Shown: positions 35,497 to 46,925 of the stretch, one piece after another
Position numbering within the stretch: the stretch's first letter is position 1
Layout: each line of letters starts with the position of its first letter
Assembly (NCBI RefSeq): GCF_040183065.1
Contig: NC_091118.1
Span: 207,278,529 to 207,342,528, forward strand
Reading direction: 5' to 3'
DNA length: 64,000 nt
From: Periplaneta americana
Taxonomy: Eukaryota; Arthropoda; Insecta; Blattodea; Blattidae
Made by a program: the position numbers and the translations under genes
The notes under the pieces: model-generated
Databases searched by the model: none
What the model was told of the DNA's origin: nothing
The model's input: the letters and a program-made list of their open reading frames with translations, nothing else

Positions 35497-36165
35497 ATTT
35501 ATTTATTTACTTATTTATTTATTTGTTTATTTATTTATTTACTTATTTATTTATTTACTTATTTATTTATTTATTTATTTACTTATTTATTTAGTTATTT
35601 ATTGATTTACTTACTTATTTATTTACTTACTTATTTATTCACTTACTTATTTATTCACTTATTTATTTATTTACTTATTTACTTATTCACTTACTTACTT
35701 ACGTACTTATTTATTTTTTTACTTATTTATTTATTTACTTACTTATTTACTTGTTTATTTATTTACTTACTTATTTATTCACTTATTTATTTATTTACTT
35801 ACTTATTTAGTTATTTATTTATTTATTTATTCACTTCTTATTTATTCACTTATTTATTTATTTATTTATTGACTTATTTACTTACTTATTTAGTTATTTA
35901 TTTATTTGCTTATTTATTTACTTATTTATTTATTTACTTATTTATTTAGTTATTTATTTATTTACTTATTTATTCACTTACTTATTTATTTACTTACTTA
36001 TTTATTCACTTATTTATTTACTTATTTATTTATTTACTTATTTACTTATTCGCTTACTTACTTACGTACTTATTTATTTATTTAATTATTTACTTATTTA
36101 TTTATTTACTTATTTATTTATTTACTTATTTATTTATTTATTTATTATTTATTTATTTATTTCAA
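35497..36165. repeat. TTTA/CTTA array, 0.67 kb
   Basis: Tetramers TTTA and CTTA with interspersed TTCA, in repeated blocks such as TTATTTATTCACTTACTTAT. Long Leu/Tyr/Phe frames across it are artefacts. Confidence 0.9.
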
Positions 36166-36179
36166 AACGAATGATTCCA

Positions 36180-36562
36180 GCCAGAATTTGTTATACCTCA
36201 AATGTAGAGTATCTTTGGGAGATTACTACGCTCTATAGCAAATGTTGAAAATTCTTTATTTATTCGGCTGGAAATTCACTTAATGACCAGTTTTTAACGT
36301 CAAATTAAGCAGGAGTTTTGATTCACCTGTCACGAGATGCGCAAATGTTTATTCTTTATTCTTCTTTATGCTTCTTTACTTCTAACTTTTTTCTATTTTG
36401 TAAACTGCTATTGTTTGTTTGTTTGTTTGTTTGTTTGTGTACTTGTTTACTTTTTTTCCTTATTCTGTTATCTTTCATCATCTATTTGTTCTTGTATTGT
36501 TTTGTATGCTTTGTCTAATGGCAGCCTCTAATTTGAGGAAGCTCTAGTAAATAAATAAATAT
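36180..36562 (+). repeat. LINE-like 3' terminus with GTTT run and AAAT tail
   Basis: A GTTT microsatellite at 36412-36436. At the end, GCAGCCTCTAATTTGAGGAA can form a hairpin and is followed by TAAATAAATAAAT, the form of a LINE 3' terminus. The coding part is not recognisable. Confidence 0.4.
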
Positions 36563-36699
36563 TGTCATCAATTTTTTTTTCTTTTAGAGATCCAGTTGTT
36601 TCCAATTTGTTTACCAGTCCCAGTATTGTGTTTTTTGGAGGGGATTACGAACACCAAATTCTCTCTGGTATGCCCTTTGAGTAGCTGTAATTGAATTCG

Positions 36700-36893
36700 T
36701 AATCCAGTATTGCTTCACAAGGAAGAGCCGTTGATTTAATGTGTACTGCATTTTCAGTGACTAAAAATATCGAAAACAGTTGCCAACGTGTTCTTTAAAT
36801 ATTAGTAAAATTGTATTACCTTCTTTCGTTTCTGGCTAAGTGGAAAAGAAAGCCTGATGATCTTAACTTCGCCAGAATAAATAAATTATCATT
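36700..36893 (+). repeat. Jockey/CR1-like LINE 3' terminus
   Basis: Ends AAAGCCTGATGATCTTAACT then CGCCAGAATAAATAAAT, the plus-strand version of the ends at 1247, 9353 and 62425. Then ATT units to 36914. Confidence 0.5.
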
Positions 36894-36914
36894 ATTATTA
36901 TTTTTTATTATTAT

Positions 36915-37629
36915 TAGGGCTAGAATTTTGATTACCTATAAATTATGAAAAAAGTATCCTAAAAACAATGCATTTATGACCTAAAAATCTTTCAAGAATG
37001 TCCTTAAAATGCCCTAAAAATTGATCTTACATAATTGACTTAGTAGGAAAAGAAGTTTTGTACTACAGTACTTAATATTTAGACTAGCTAGTAATTAAAT
37101 TAAATTATAGTACCAACATTTAAGTTTATTTAATTTTAAATAATCGTTTCTAAGTAGTACACTTTAATTAATTATTTTACCTGATATAGTTCCATGTAGT
37201 CCACCACAAGGCCACTCTTATCCGGAACTAGCAGGTATAGAGGAGTCTATATTGAAGGGGTAGTTGGACTGATCCATTACGTGGGGTGTACTACGTTAAA
37301 ATGGCAATATTTATGTAGAAAAACGATTAAAACATTATACAAAATTCACGGACAAAATATATAGAGAAAATATGAAAGGATATAAACATTATTTTACATT
37401 AATAATGGATATTTATGGCCAAAATTAAAATGAAATGCCTAAAAAAATGACCGAATAAAATAAAAGATGCTCTTATGAGCCGAAACAGGCAAAAAATGCA
37501 AAAAAAAAAAAATCCCTAACAAATACGTTTTAAAACACTCAGTTTATCACATAACATATAAATACTAAAGCGGCTATGTTTCTGGCTTACTAGAAAAAAG
37601 ATGCAATTTCATCAAAATCCTAGCCCTAG
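36915..37629. mobile_element. Non-autonomous TIR element, about 0.71 kb
   Basis: Left TAGGGCTAGAATTTTGAT and right (reverse complement) TAGGGCTAGGATTTTGAT differ at one base. The interior is AT-rich with repeated CCTAAAAA words and no ORF. ATT repeats on both sides prevent reading a target duplication. hAT-like by the subterminal repeats, tentatively. Confidence 0.65.
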
Positions 37630-37696
37630 TCATTATTATTATTAACGTTCATCGTAATCCCAACCTAACAAATTGTGGCTTGCATCATTCGTTTTG

Positions 37697-37697
37697 A

Positions 37698-37741
<44 letters not shown>

Positions 37742-38080
37742 AAAGAAAAGAAAAGAAAAGAAAAGAAAAGAAAAGAAAGAAAGAAAGGAAAGAAAGAAAG
37801 AAAAGAAAGAAAGAAAGGAAAGAAAGAAAGAAAAGAAAGAAAGGAAAGAAAGAAAGAAAGAAAAGAAAGTAAGAAAGAAAGAAAACAAAGAAAGAAAGAA
37901 AGAAAGAAAAGAAAAGAAAAGAAAAGAAAAGAAAGAAAGAAAGAAAGAAAGGAAAGAAAGAAAGAAAGAAAAGAAAGAAAGAAAGGAAAGAAAGAAAAGA
38001 AAGAAAGAAAGAAAAGAAAGAAAGGAAAGAAAGAAAGAAAGAAAAGAAAGTAAGAAAGAAAGAAAGAAAGAAAGAAAGAA

Positions 38081-38112
<32 letters not shown>

Positions 38113-38356
38113 AAAGGAAAGAAAAGAAAAGAAAAGAAAAGAAAAGAAAAGAAAGAAAGAAAGGAAAGAAAGAAAGAAAGAAAAGAAAGAAAGAAAGGAA
38201 AGAAAGAAAAGAAAGAAAGAAAGAAAAGAAAGAAAGGAAAGAAAGAAAGAAAGAAAAGAAAGGAAAGAAAGAAAGAAAGAAAAGAAAGTAAGAAAGAAAG
38301 AAAACAAAGAAAGAAAGAAAGAAAAGAAAGAAAGAAAGAAAGAAAGAAAGGAAGGA

Positions 38357-38388
<32 letters not shown>

Positions 38389-38555
38389 AAAGAAAGAAAG
38401 AAAGAAAGAAAGAAAGAAAAGAAAGAAAGAAAGAAAGAAAAGAAAGAAAGAAAGAAAAAAAGAAAGAAAGAAAGAAAGAAAAGAAAGAAAGGAAGAAAGA
38501 AAGAAAAGAAAGAAAGAAAGAAAGAAAAGAAAGAAAGAAAGAAGGAAAGAAAGAA

Positions 38556-38611
<56 letters not shown>

Positions 38612-38613
38612 AA
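37697..38613. repeat. GAAA/GAAAAG polypurine tract, 0.92 kb, with higher-order blocks
   Basis: Pure A/G on this strand apart from single T or C interruptions. These markers recur: AAGTAAG at about 37867, 38047 and 38287, and AAAACAAAG at about 37882 and 38302. So long blocks of 180-240 bases have been duplicated. Phe/Ser/Leu- or Lys/Glu/Arg-rich frames of up to 330 codons here are artefacts. Confidence 0.95.
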
Positions 38614-38641
38614 TAAAATATATACATAAATCACTCTGTAT

Positions 38642-38887
38642 AATCATTTCCTACAACAGTGTTTTGCAGATAAATACACTACGTAATTTCTTTCGTGAGC
38701 TGGCTGTATATTGCCACATTGTTCGTTGCACTGAACTACGGAAAGCGTAGGTATGTGTTCACCAAACTTGTAGTTCAATGTGACCAAACACTGGATCTAT
38801 AAATAACACTAATCATACTTAAGATGTATGCAAACAATTGTTTTTCCTATCACACATAGTTTCAAGTGAGAAGTACTGCCTGATAAT
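38642..38887. other. Intergenic
   Basis: Nothing recognisable. Confidence 0.35.
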
Positions 38888-39627
38888 ATAGTCTGATCCG
38901 TTTGCGTATGGATAATTTTAATTTATTATTATAAAGCTATTATGATAGTAGGAAAAATTTCTAACTGGTTATATTATGATTAAAAGATAGTAGTTTCCAT
39001 ACATGACAATCAACAATGCATAATCTGAAAGGACAAATGAAAATCATAGATGACTAAAATGGCTACTACAAATCAACAGCGGGTACAATGTGTTCTTTTG
39101 TATGCTAAATTTGAGAGTGTCAAAAGAGTTCAAAGGAAATTTCGACGTGAGTATGGTGTGCGTAATGTACCTAAATACGATTCCATAATGTTATGGTATC
39201 GAACATTTGTAGAAATAGGTTCTGTGTTTAAAAAAAACATGCTGGAGGTCGAAGGCGAAACCCAGTACGAGAAGCAGCTATCTCTTGGCTTGGTCCCCAA
39301 ACTCCCCAGATCTAACCCCTCCTGATTTCTTCGTGTGGGGTTTTGTTAAAGACATTGTCTATTCACAGAAACCCAGGAACATTGATGATCTGAGAGTAAA
39401 AATTACTCAAGCTTTTCAACAAATCACCCCTCTTATGTTAGAACGAACATGGGCTGAATTGTATCATCGTTATGAGTTATGCAGGGTGCGCAATGGGGAT
39501 CATGTTGCGTTCTGAGGAATCTCCCATCTTTCAGTGTTGTATGCACGAAGTTTAAACAAATAAAATTCAGTAGTAAATGTTTTACAGTGTTTTTATTTTA
39601 TCCATACCCAAACGGATCACCCTGTAT
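38888..39627 (+). mobile_element. Internally deleted DUF4817-type transposon, 0.74 kb
   Basis: Left terminus GATCCGTTTGCGTATGGATA (38896 on) matches the right terminus in reverse complement GATCCGTTTGGGTATGGATA, whose outer part reads ATACAGGGT; the left outer part is more diverged. Between them sits a fused N-terminal and C-terminal piece of transposase. Confidence 0.7.
39050..39515 (+). pseudogene. Transposase with DUF4817-like HTH and DDE C-terminus, centre deleted
   Basis: First part (39050-39235): QQRVQCVLLYAKFESVKRVQ and FRREYGVRNVPKYDSIMLWY, an N-terminal helix-turn-helix of the DUF4817 kind used in DNA binding. The frame then passes through a deletion junction. A second frame from about 39285 gives SPNSPDLTPPDFFVWGFVKD, which includes the terminal catalytic-Asp block (PRSPDLTP in the family), and ends VRNGDHVAF. 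The family protein is roughly 350 residues; the central catalytic residues are missing. Confidence 0.75.
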
Positions 39628-40506
39628 ATGTGTCAACCAGAACATAAATCTAAGGCACAGGGTATTAAAAATATATATAAATTGTATTTTGTTACTTTAT
39701 TTCGAGTACAGATGTCCCTCGCAACCCTACGATATTTTGCAACTCCCCCACGAGTTATAATAAACTCTTCCGAATAGATTATTCATAAAATAAGGATTCT
39801 CCCTTCTGTATAGATATAAATTTATTTACACTTTTCAATTTATCGCATTTATGACATAATGCATTTTCAACCCAAATAAAAATGAAGACAGCGTAACAGA
39901 ACGTTCCAGAAAATCCTTTCATATTTTCTAATACTGTAGCCGGAGATAGGCGTTATACATAAAAAAAAAATTCACTCTATAGTAGTAAGTTGTGTGGGAT
40001 TTTTAAAATACCACAAACATAGCACATAACTTGGTCTCCCAAATCACCAGTAACACATGAAAATCGTCGGAAAAAACACGTCAGTTATCGAACATAAATT
40101 AAGAGCTTGGCTTCAGGCAGGGGATGCGATAAGAAACGTCATGCTCCTGACTTTTTTTGCAACACAAGAGCTGCATAAATAAGCATAACTATAACAAATC
40201 TAGTATCCTTGGATATTATAGTAGGCATAATTAAAAACTCCAATAAACCTTAAAAAAATATGTTACACTCAATTTTTGTATTTTGCGCGGCCAACTAGCG
40301 AAAAAGGATCAGTGTGAGACGTGTTCCTTTGAAACGTTGCGACAACCCAAAGCCTCGAACGCAATAATTTTATTAATTATGCATTCACCCCAAAATGAAA
40401 GACGAGAAATTTGTCTCCTGAGTATTTAGTGGAAACATTACAGCCTACTAAGGTAATATTACGAAATGCAGACTAAGTACAGAAAACTTTCCAAATTAAA
40501 ACAATA
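39628..40506. other. Intergenic
   Basis: Nothing recognisable; short frames only. Confidence 0.4.
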
Positions 40507-40538
40507 TACAGGGTCAGTTAAAAGTCCCGCATCACCTA

Positions 40539-41570
40539 AATAACTTTTGAAGCATACGGTTCAGTGACATGAAACTTGGTATGTGTGGATAACCATATAC
40601 TAAGAACTCAATAATGGTATTACCGAGTTCTTTCTACTTCCGATTTAAACGGAAGTAACTCCAACTCTCTTATTTTAAATGGAACACCCAATATATTATT
40701 TTATTTTTGAATAGTACTCATTAAGAGCTTTTCAAAAATTACCCACACTTGATACTTCAGTACAAATTCAGTGTTGCTAAGTCAAGAAAACAGAAAAGTG
40801 TATCGAATATTAAATAATGAATGCACCACCCAAATAACTTTTGAACCATACGGTTCAGTGATATCAAACTTGGTATGTGAGGATAACCATATACTAAGAA
40901 CTCAATAATGGTATTACCGAGTTCTTCCTACTTCCGGTTTAACCGGAAGTAACTCCAACTCTCTTATTTTAAATGGAACACCCAATATATTATTTTATTT
41001 TTGAATAGTACTCATTAAGAGCTTTTCAAAAATTACCCACACTTGATACTTCTGTACAAATTCAGTGTTGCTAAGTCAAGAAAACAGAAAAGTGTATCGA
41101 ATATTAAATAATGAATGCACCACCCAAATAACTTTTGAACCATACGGTTCAGTGATATCAAACTTGGTATGTGAGGATAACCATATACTAAGAACTCAAT
41201 AATGGTATTACCGAGTTCTTCCTACTTCCGGTTTAACCGGAAGTAACTCCAACTCTCTTATTTTAAATGGAACACCCAATATATTATTTTATTTTTGAAT
41301 AGTACTCATTAAGAGCTTTTAAAAAAGTACCCACACTTGATACTTCTGTACAAATTCAGTGTTGCTAAGTCAAGAAAACAGAAAAGTGTATCGAATATTA
41401 AAATAATAAACGAACCACCTAAATGACTTTTGAAGCATACGGTTCAGTGACATGAAACTTGGTATGTGAGGATAACCATATACTAAGAACTCAATAATGC
41501 CATTACCGAGTTTTTTCTACTTCCGGTTTAACCGGAAGTAACACCAACTCTGTTATTTTAAATGGAACAC

Positions 41571-41623
<53 letters not shown>

Positions 41624-41735
41624 TGAATAGTACTCATTAAGAGCTTTTCAAAAAGTACCCACACTCGATACTTCTGTACAAATTCAGCGTTGCTAAGTCA
41701 ATGAAACAGAAAAGTGTATCGAATATTAAAATAAT
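40539..41735. repeat. Tandem array, 4 units of 294-295 bp
   Basis: Units start AATAACTTTTGAASCATACG and include the palindrome ACTTCCGGTTTAACCGGAAGT (10-base arms) and GTGTTGCTAAGTCAAG. Units 2 and 3 are nearly identical (recent duplication). Unit 1 carries a broken palindrome (CCGATTTAAACGG). Unit 4 has a TA expansion at 41575-41620. Confidence 0.95.
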
Positions 41736-41784
41736 AAAATACTCCTTCTTTAACAAAAACAAAAACAAAGCTAGCTCGCCTTCT

Positions 41785-41895
41785 AAATTATGTGTTCAAA
41801 TTGGTAGCTCTCAGCTGCTTTACAATGTGTCACTCGATCATAGAAACCATTTAAGGAATAATTTAACCAGGCTTTAGGAATATCTTGCACCACTT
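41785..41895 (-). pseudogene. Transposase C-terminal remnant
   Basis: Minus strand reads EVVQDIPKAWLNYSLNGFYD then RVTHCKAAESYQFEHII and stop. The pattern (R-x-x-x-C ... F-E-H-I-I-stop) matches the end of DUF4817-transposon transposases. About 37 residues. Confidence 0.55.
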
Positions 41896-42134
41896 CAATT
41901 TTTATTTAGCAACACTGAATTTGTACAGAAGTATAAATGAGCTTTATTCAAAAATAAAAAATATATATTGGGTCTTCCATTTAAAATAAGAGAGTTGGAG
42001 TTACTTCCGGTTAAACCGGAAGTAGAAAAAACTCGGTAATACAATTATTGAGTCCTTAGTATATGGTTTCATGTCACTGAACCACATGCTTCAAAAGTTA
42101 TTTAGGTGGTGCGGGACTTTTAACTAACCCTGTA

Positions 42135-42702
42135 TATATATTTTACCTTTCCATTTGATTGAATTTAAAATATCATCAAAGAACTGAATGTATAAACTGG
42201 AGAAAACAACACTTTGTACGACCCTCTATACGTACGTCAGTCATGTCTCTGTTTGGTTGCTGGAGGGCAGTGAAAACAACGCAGAGACACTTTTTTATTT
42301 ATAAAAACAAGTTGTAAAAATCTACTTCATCCTACGCCTACCAATATTTTCCATTAGCGAACAATACAAATAATGAAAAATACGAAATAAAATGAAAGAA
42401 TCCTAATAAAATATAGAAAGCACATGTGATACACTTTTTATGATACCTACAGTACGACTCATTTATTTTTCATACCATTTGCGTGACCTAAAAGCATACT
42501 GTGGGAAGTGGGCGTGGGTTCAACTCTCAAAGCGAAATCAAACCAAAAAAAAAAAAACAGTAGTTTTCATCTGTTTGTAGTGGGTGTATGTCCACGAATT
42601 ATAAATCGTCAGTCTTTCTTAATGTAGTGGGTTTGTATGTTGCTGACAAAATTGTCTCAGAATTCGCCGTAATTAATTATTTGTGTGTAGTACAGCTCTG
42701 CA
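42135..42702. other. Intergenic
   Basis: Nothing recognisable. Confidence 0.35.
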
Positions 42703-42835
42703 TATACAGGGTGATTCACGAGAATTTACCATCACTTACGGAACTTATTTCCGAAGACATTATGAGCAAAAAATGTCATATAAACATTTGTCCTAATCTC
42801 AATATTTTCAGAATTACACAAATTTCAAGTTGTTT
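42703..42835 (+). mobile_element. Solo terminus of a DUF4817-type transposon
   Basis: TACAGGGTGATTCACGAGAA followed by ACTTACGGAACTTATTTCCG and CAAAAAATGTCATATAAACA, a family-typical left end. No matching right end is found before the Penelope element begins at about 42860. Confidence 0.5.
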
Positions 42836-42906
42836 GTAAAATACCTCTATTCTTTACTTTTAAGGGTAAAAGAATAGAAAGTAGACAACAAACACACATT
42901 CAAAGT

Positions 42907-43195
42907 GCAAATCTAGTCTTTCAGGTAAAGCTCCCTGTAAAGCAGATTTGAATAATTTCAAGGGAAAAATTGTTCCGGGGCCGGGTATCGATCCCGAGAC
43001 CTCTGGTTGAACGTACCAGCGCACTGCCAACTGAGCTACACGGGAACTCCACCTCTCAACTTTTCCCTTTATATCCACACAACTCGCGTGGGCTGACGAA
43101 ATGCCAGAGACCCTCATCAAGTGCACACAATCTCTGTGTCTCAGAGTCTCGGGATCGATACCCGGCCCGGGAACAATTTTTCCCTTGAAATTATT
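42907..43195. mobile_element. SINE family S-II, copy with inverted core, 14-bp TSD
   Basis: Perfect direct repeats CACACATTCAAAGT at 42893-42906 and 43196-43209, both being Penelope coding sequence. In plus orientation it starts GCAAATCTAGTCTTTCAGG like the other rearranged copy. The tRNA-like unit (A and B boxes) and 5' region then run on the minus strand, and the right end returns to the plus strand with GGGATCGATACCCGG and CCCTTGAAATTATT. So head and core are inverted between two same-sense ends. Confidence 0.8.
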
Positions 43196-43999
43196 CACAC
43201 ATTCAAAGTATACAGAAAACCCACAACAACAAAAACACACATACACAACACATCCAACCACTCCACACAACACAAACAAGCTGCATTCCGAACAATGGTA
43301 CACAGACTACTCAACATACCAATGAACCAACAGGATTACAACGAAGAGCTAAACACAATCAAATACATAGCACAAGAAAACGGATACAACCCTAACATAA
43401 TAGACAACATAATACGTAAAACAAAACATAATCACAAAAAAACATAAGAATACAACACAAACACAAGAACACAAAAAATACATCACACTGACATACGAAA
43501 ACAAAAACACACAAAAAATGGAAATCTCATTCAAGAAATTAAATTACGACCTCGCATACAGAACAAATAACACTCTGCAAAAACATCTCAACACAAACAA
43601 ATACAACCACACAGGCGTATACAAACTCAAATGTAACACCTGCAACAACTTCTACATAGGACAGACAGGCAGATCATTTCAAACACGTTACAAAGAACAT
43701 ATCACAGCCATAACAAAATTACAAAACACTTCCACATATACAGAACACATCACAAATGCTAACCACACCCACAGAGACATCAACACAGACATGGAAATAC
43801 TACACATCCAACCAAAAAGCCAGAAACTAAACACACTAGAACAATATGAAATGTACAGACACGAAAACACACCCCAACGAAATTCTCAACACACAACTCA
43901 ATTTCAGAAAACACACATTCTTTGACTCTACATTACATCACACGAACACACCCTCACAGAAAACAAAACAAGAGGCGCCAAGACCAACAACGACCAGTT

Positions 44000-44036
44000 C
44001 TGAGGATGACCCATAAAGGTCGAAACATGTCAACAA
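44000..44036 (+). ncRNA. Hammerhead-like hairpin motif in Penelope 3' region
   Basis: CTGAGGA, then a hairpin GACC-CATAAA-GGTC, then GAAAC: the order of a hammerhead ribozyme core (CUGANGA, stem II, GAAA). Penelope elements are known to carry such ribozymes. An unpaired T between the core and stem II departs from the consensus and I could not define stem III with confidence, so this may be only a conserved hairpin. Confidence 0.35.
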
Positions 44037-44160
44037 GGTACGATATAATTTAATACAAGAAAGTCTTATCATACATATTCCGAAGTGATACAGTGTTAAA
44101 AGTTGTGTAATCAAGATGTGTAAAAGAATATTACAGATAAAGAATAAACTATTCAGGAGT

Positions 44161-44521
44161 ATCATTTCTTTAATTAGCTAGTATTGTTTATGTTTAACTA
44201 CAAAATTACATATTTCTTAAGCATTTATCAAAGAATTGTTACAAATCACGCCAATCGAGTCTATCACGAAAACAGTCTATTGTAGATATGAGATGGAGAA
44301 GATCAGAGATATAACTGTGAAAAGACAATGGACTGTGATAGACTGGGACATTGTTTGACTGTGAATGGTTGTCATTTTGAGCACCTGTTGTAAAGTTTGG
44401 TTAGTCACAGTGTTTTGTTTAGTTTTATGGCCTACTCAAAATGATCTTACATGCTTATTTGTCTCAGTTTGAAGTCCACGAAACGAGTTTAATAAACAGA
44501 TGAAAGACATGAAACGGGTCA
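44161..44521. other. Intergenic
   Basis: Nothing recognisable. Confidence 0.35.
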
Positions 44522-45645
44522 ATGGGTAAAATTTCTATCAGATTCCTCACTAATATTAACAGCATCAAAATGACAATAGAAGAAAAAGCACTGATTCAAT
44601 ATGAAAAACTTATCAGATTACCAGGAAACAATTGGAATTCATACAGTCCTCTCTGTAGATTAAAAACTCAAAAAAGTTTCATGTCCATGGTTCAAGAATT
44701 AAAACAGAAAATCAATATCCCGAATTTAAAAGAAAATTTACAAATTAAACCAAATCCTTTAACTATATTAAATATAGAGTATAATCTAAACTTAACATAA
44801 GAAATACTGAAATCATAAGTAAACATTGAAATAATGAAACAATATTAGGTACCCTCCACAAAACTGGCTTCATTTATACACCGACGGATCCTTTGATCCC
44901 CAGAGAATAAGGTGCCGGTGCAGGTGTTACGTGCTGTCTCTTCTCACTTTACAGATCTCTTGGGTATGGAACAACAAGTTTTGATCGAGAAATCATTGCA
45001 ATAAGTGAAAGTCTCAGGAATCTTTTATGCCACATCAATAAATTTAAGAATGCAGTTATATTATCAGACTCCAAAGCAGCTATTCTATCAATAGTCTCTA
45101 AACACACACCTTCATCTCAAACAGTAGAAATAACTAAAATGCTCTCTCAGTTAATATCACTCAATAAGAGAATTGTATTCCAATGGATACCATCCCATTG
45201 TGGAATCCTGGGAAACGAGAATGCGGATGCTTTAGCAAAGAAGGGCAGCACTGCTACTTACAGACCTGTTACTAAATCTACGTATTACTCTGCGAAAAGA
45301 TTTATTAAATCTACATACTTAGACTTCAACAAACAAAATTTGATAACACAATCTCAAGGGAGAAAATGGAACTCTCTGCATCATAATCCACAGTTAATTC
45401 CCGATTTACCACGAAAATCGTCTGTAGCTGCATTTAGATTGGCAACAGGCCATGATCGTTTGGCCAAACACCTGCATAGAATTGGGATATATCAGTCCCC
45501 TAACTGCCCATTGTGGAATTCAAACCAAGGAATGGATTCGGAACACCTCAAAATCTGTGCTTCAGTGGCTGGCCATGATAATGTCTTTGAAAAATATTGG
45601 AGTGCAAGAGGTCAAATGACTTTATTGTCAAACACCTGGCATTAG
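44522..45645 (+). pseudogene. I/Jockey-group LINE, C-terminal RNase H domain and zinc knuckle
   Basis: First open part (44522-44800): EEKALIQYEKLIRLPGNNWN and RLKTQKSFMSMVQELKQK, a linker downstream of RT. In broken frames near 44870-45130 follows an RNase H domain: FIYTDGSF (first Asp), FDREIIAISESL (Glu), AVILSDSKAAILS (Asp). The second open part (45139-45645) has FQWIPSHCGILGNENADALA with the final His/Asp, then the knuckle CPLWNSNQGMDSEHLKIC, where one Cys of CPLC has become Trp. RNase H removes RNA from the reverse-transcribed hybrid in such LINEs. Stops near 44800 and 44910 disable it; RT core absent. Confidence 0.85.
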
Positions 45646-45905
45646 AAAACAACAACATATTTACCATGTATTGAGCTTCGTGACAGTATATATTAGACTG
45701 TGGTTAAACTCCAACAGCTTTTGTATAAAACTGTTTTGTGTAAAGTTAAAATTTAAGAAGTTATTAGCAATATTCTATACTTAATTGTTCACCTTGTATA
45801 TGGTTCTCTCTCCACTAGGTAAAATTTAGTACTACACAAACGTTTCGTCATTTCTGTTACATTTTTATTTATTTATTGACTTCGGACCAGAGGTTTGCAT
45901 AAGAT
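45646..45905. other. Intergenic; may include the LINE 3' UTR
   Basis: Ends in a short TTTATTTATTTATTG run that could be a tail; nothing else. Confidence 0.35.

Positions 45906-46925
<1,020 letters not shown>

Larger units (their letters stand above)
35396..38641. mobile_element. Possible TIR element enclosing large microsatellites
   Basis: Left ATACAGAGTGATTTATATA at 35396 and right, in reverse complement, ATACAGAGTGATTTATGTA ending near 38641: 18 of 19 identical and each followed inward by TTTC units. The terminus resembles the DUF4817-transposon end at 42707 (ACAGGGTGATTCA). They could be the two ends of one 3.2-kb element whose interior was overgrown by microsatellite, or two solo ends in opposite orientation. 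Confidence 0.4.
40507..42134. mobile_element. TIR element with four 294-bp tandem units
   Basis: Left TACAGGGTCAGTTAAAAGTC and right, in reverse complement, TACAGGGTTAGTTAAAAGTC (one difference), continuing through TCCCGCA-CACC and ATAACTTTTGAAGCAT. Just inside the left end, four direct units begin (about 40539, 40833, 41127, 41422). The right end carries one inverted copy of the same unit. Between them lies a short antisense transposase C-terminus. The element's own subterminal sequence is what has been amplified. Confidence 0.85.
42862..44160 (+). pseudogene. Penelope-like retroelement, RT thumb to GIY-YIG endonuclease, split by a SINE
   Basis: Before the SINE: VDNKHTFK. After it the frame continues YRKPTTTKTHIHNTSNHSTQ, HKQAAFRTMVHRLLNIPM and EELNTIKYIAQENGYNPN, the thumb region of Penelope RT. 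After a frameshift near 43450 comes the linker FKKLNYDLAYRTNNTL. Next is the GIY-YIG nuclease (43518-43925): KCNTCNNFYIGQTGRSF, with R in TRYKEH and a distal glutamate in LNTLEQYEMYRH, the family's catalytic pattern. It nicks target DNA in this class. The stop at 43925 is followed by a hairpin motif at 44000. An in-frame stop (KE*KVD) and the frameshift inactivate it. Confidence 0.85.

Noticed and set aside
35281..35949. 222-codon plus-strand frame rich in Leu, Tyr, Phe, Ile
   Set aside because: Translation of CTTT and TTTA repeats.
37642..38647. Overlapping minus-strand reading frames of 320-330 codons and plus-strand Lys/Glu/Arg frames
   Set aside because: They are translations of the GAAA/TTTC microsatellite in three phases; absence of stops follows from the motif, not from selection.
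40539..41735. CRISPR-like array of regularly spaced repeats, also considered for 47830-49860 and 51140-51790
   Set aside because: Whole units of about 294, 310 and 46 bases repeat without unique spacers, in an animal-type genome; these are tandem repeats.
42893..43209. LTR-like direct repeats flanking a short insert
   Set aside because: The 14-bp repeats are a SINE target duplication inside Penelope coding sequence, not LTRs.
43518..43925. Bacterial or organellar GIY-YIG nuclease or excinuclease-type gene
   Set aside because: It follows Penelope RT thumb sequence directly; the linker and order are those of a Penelope-like retroelement.
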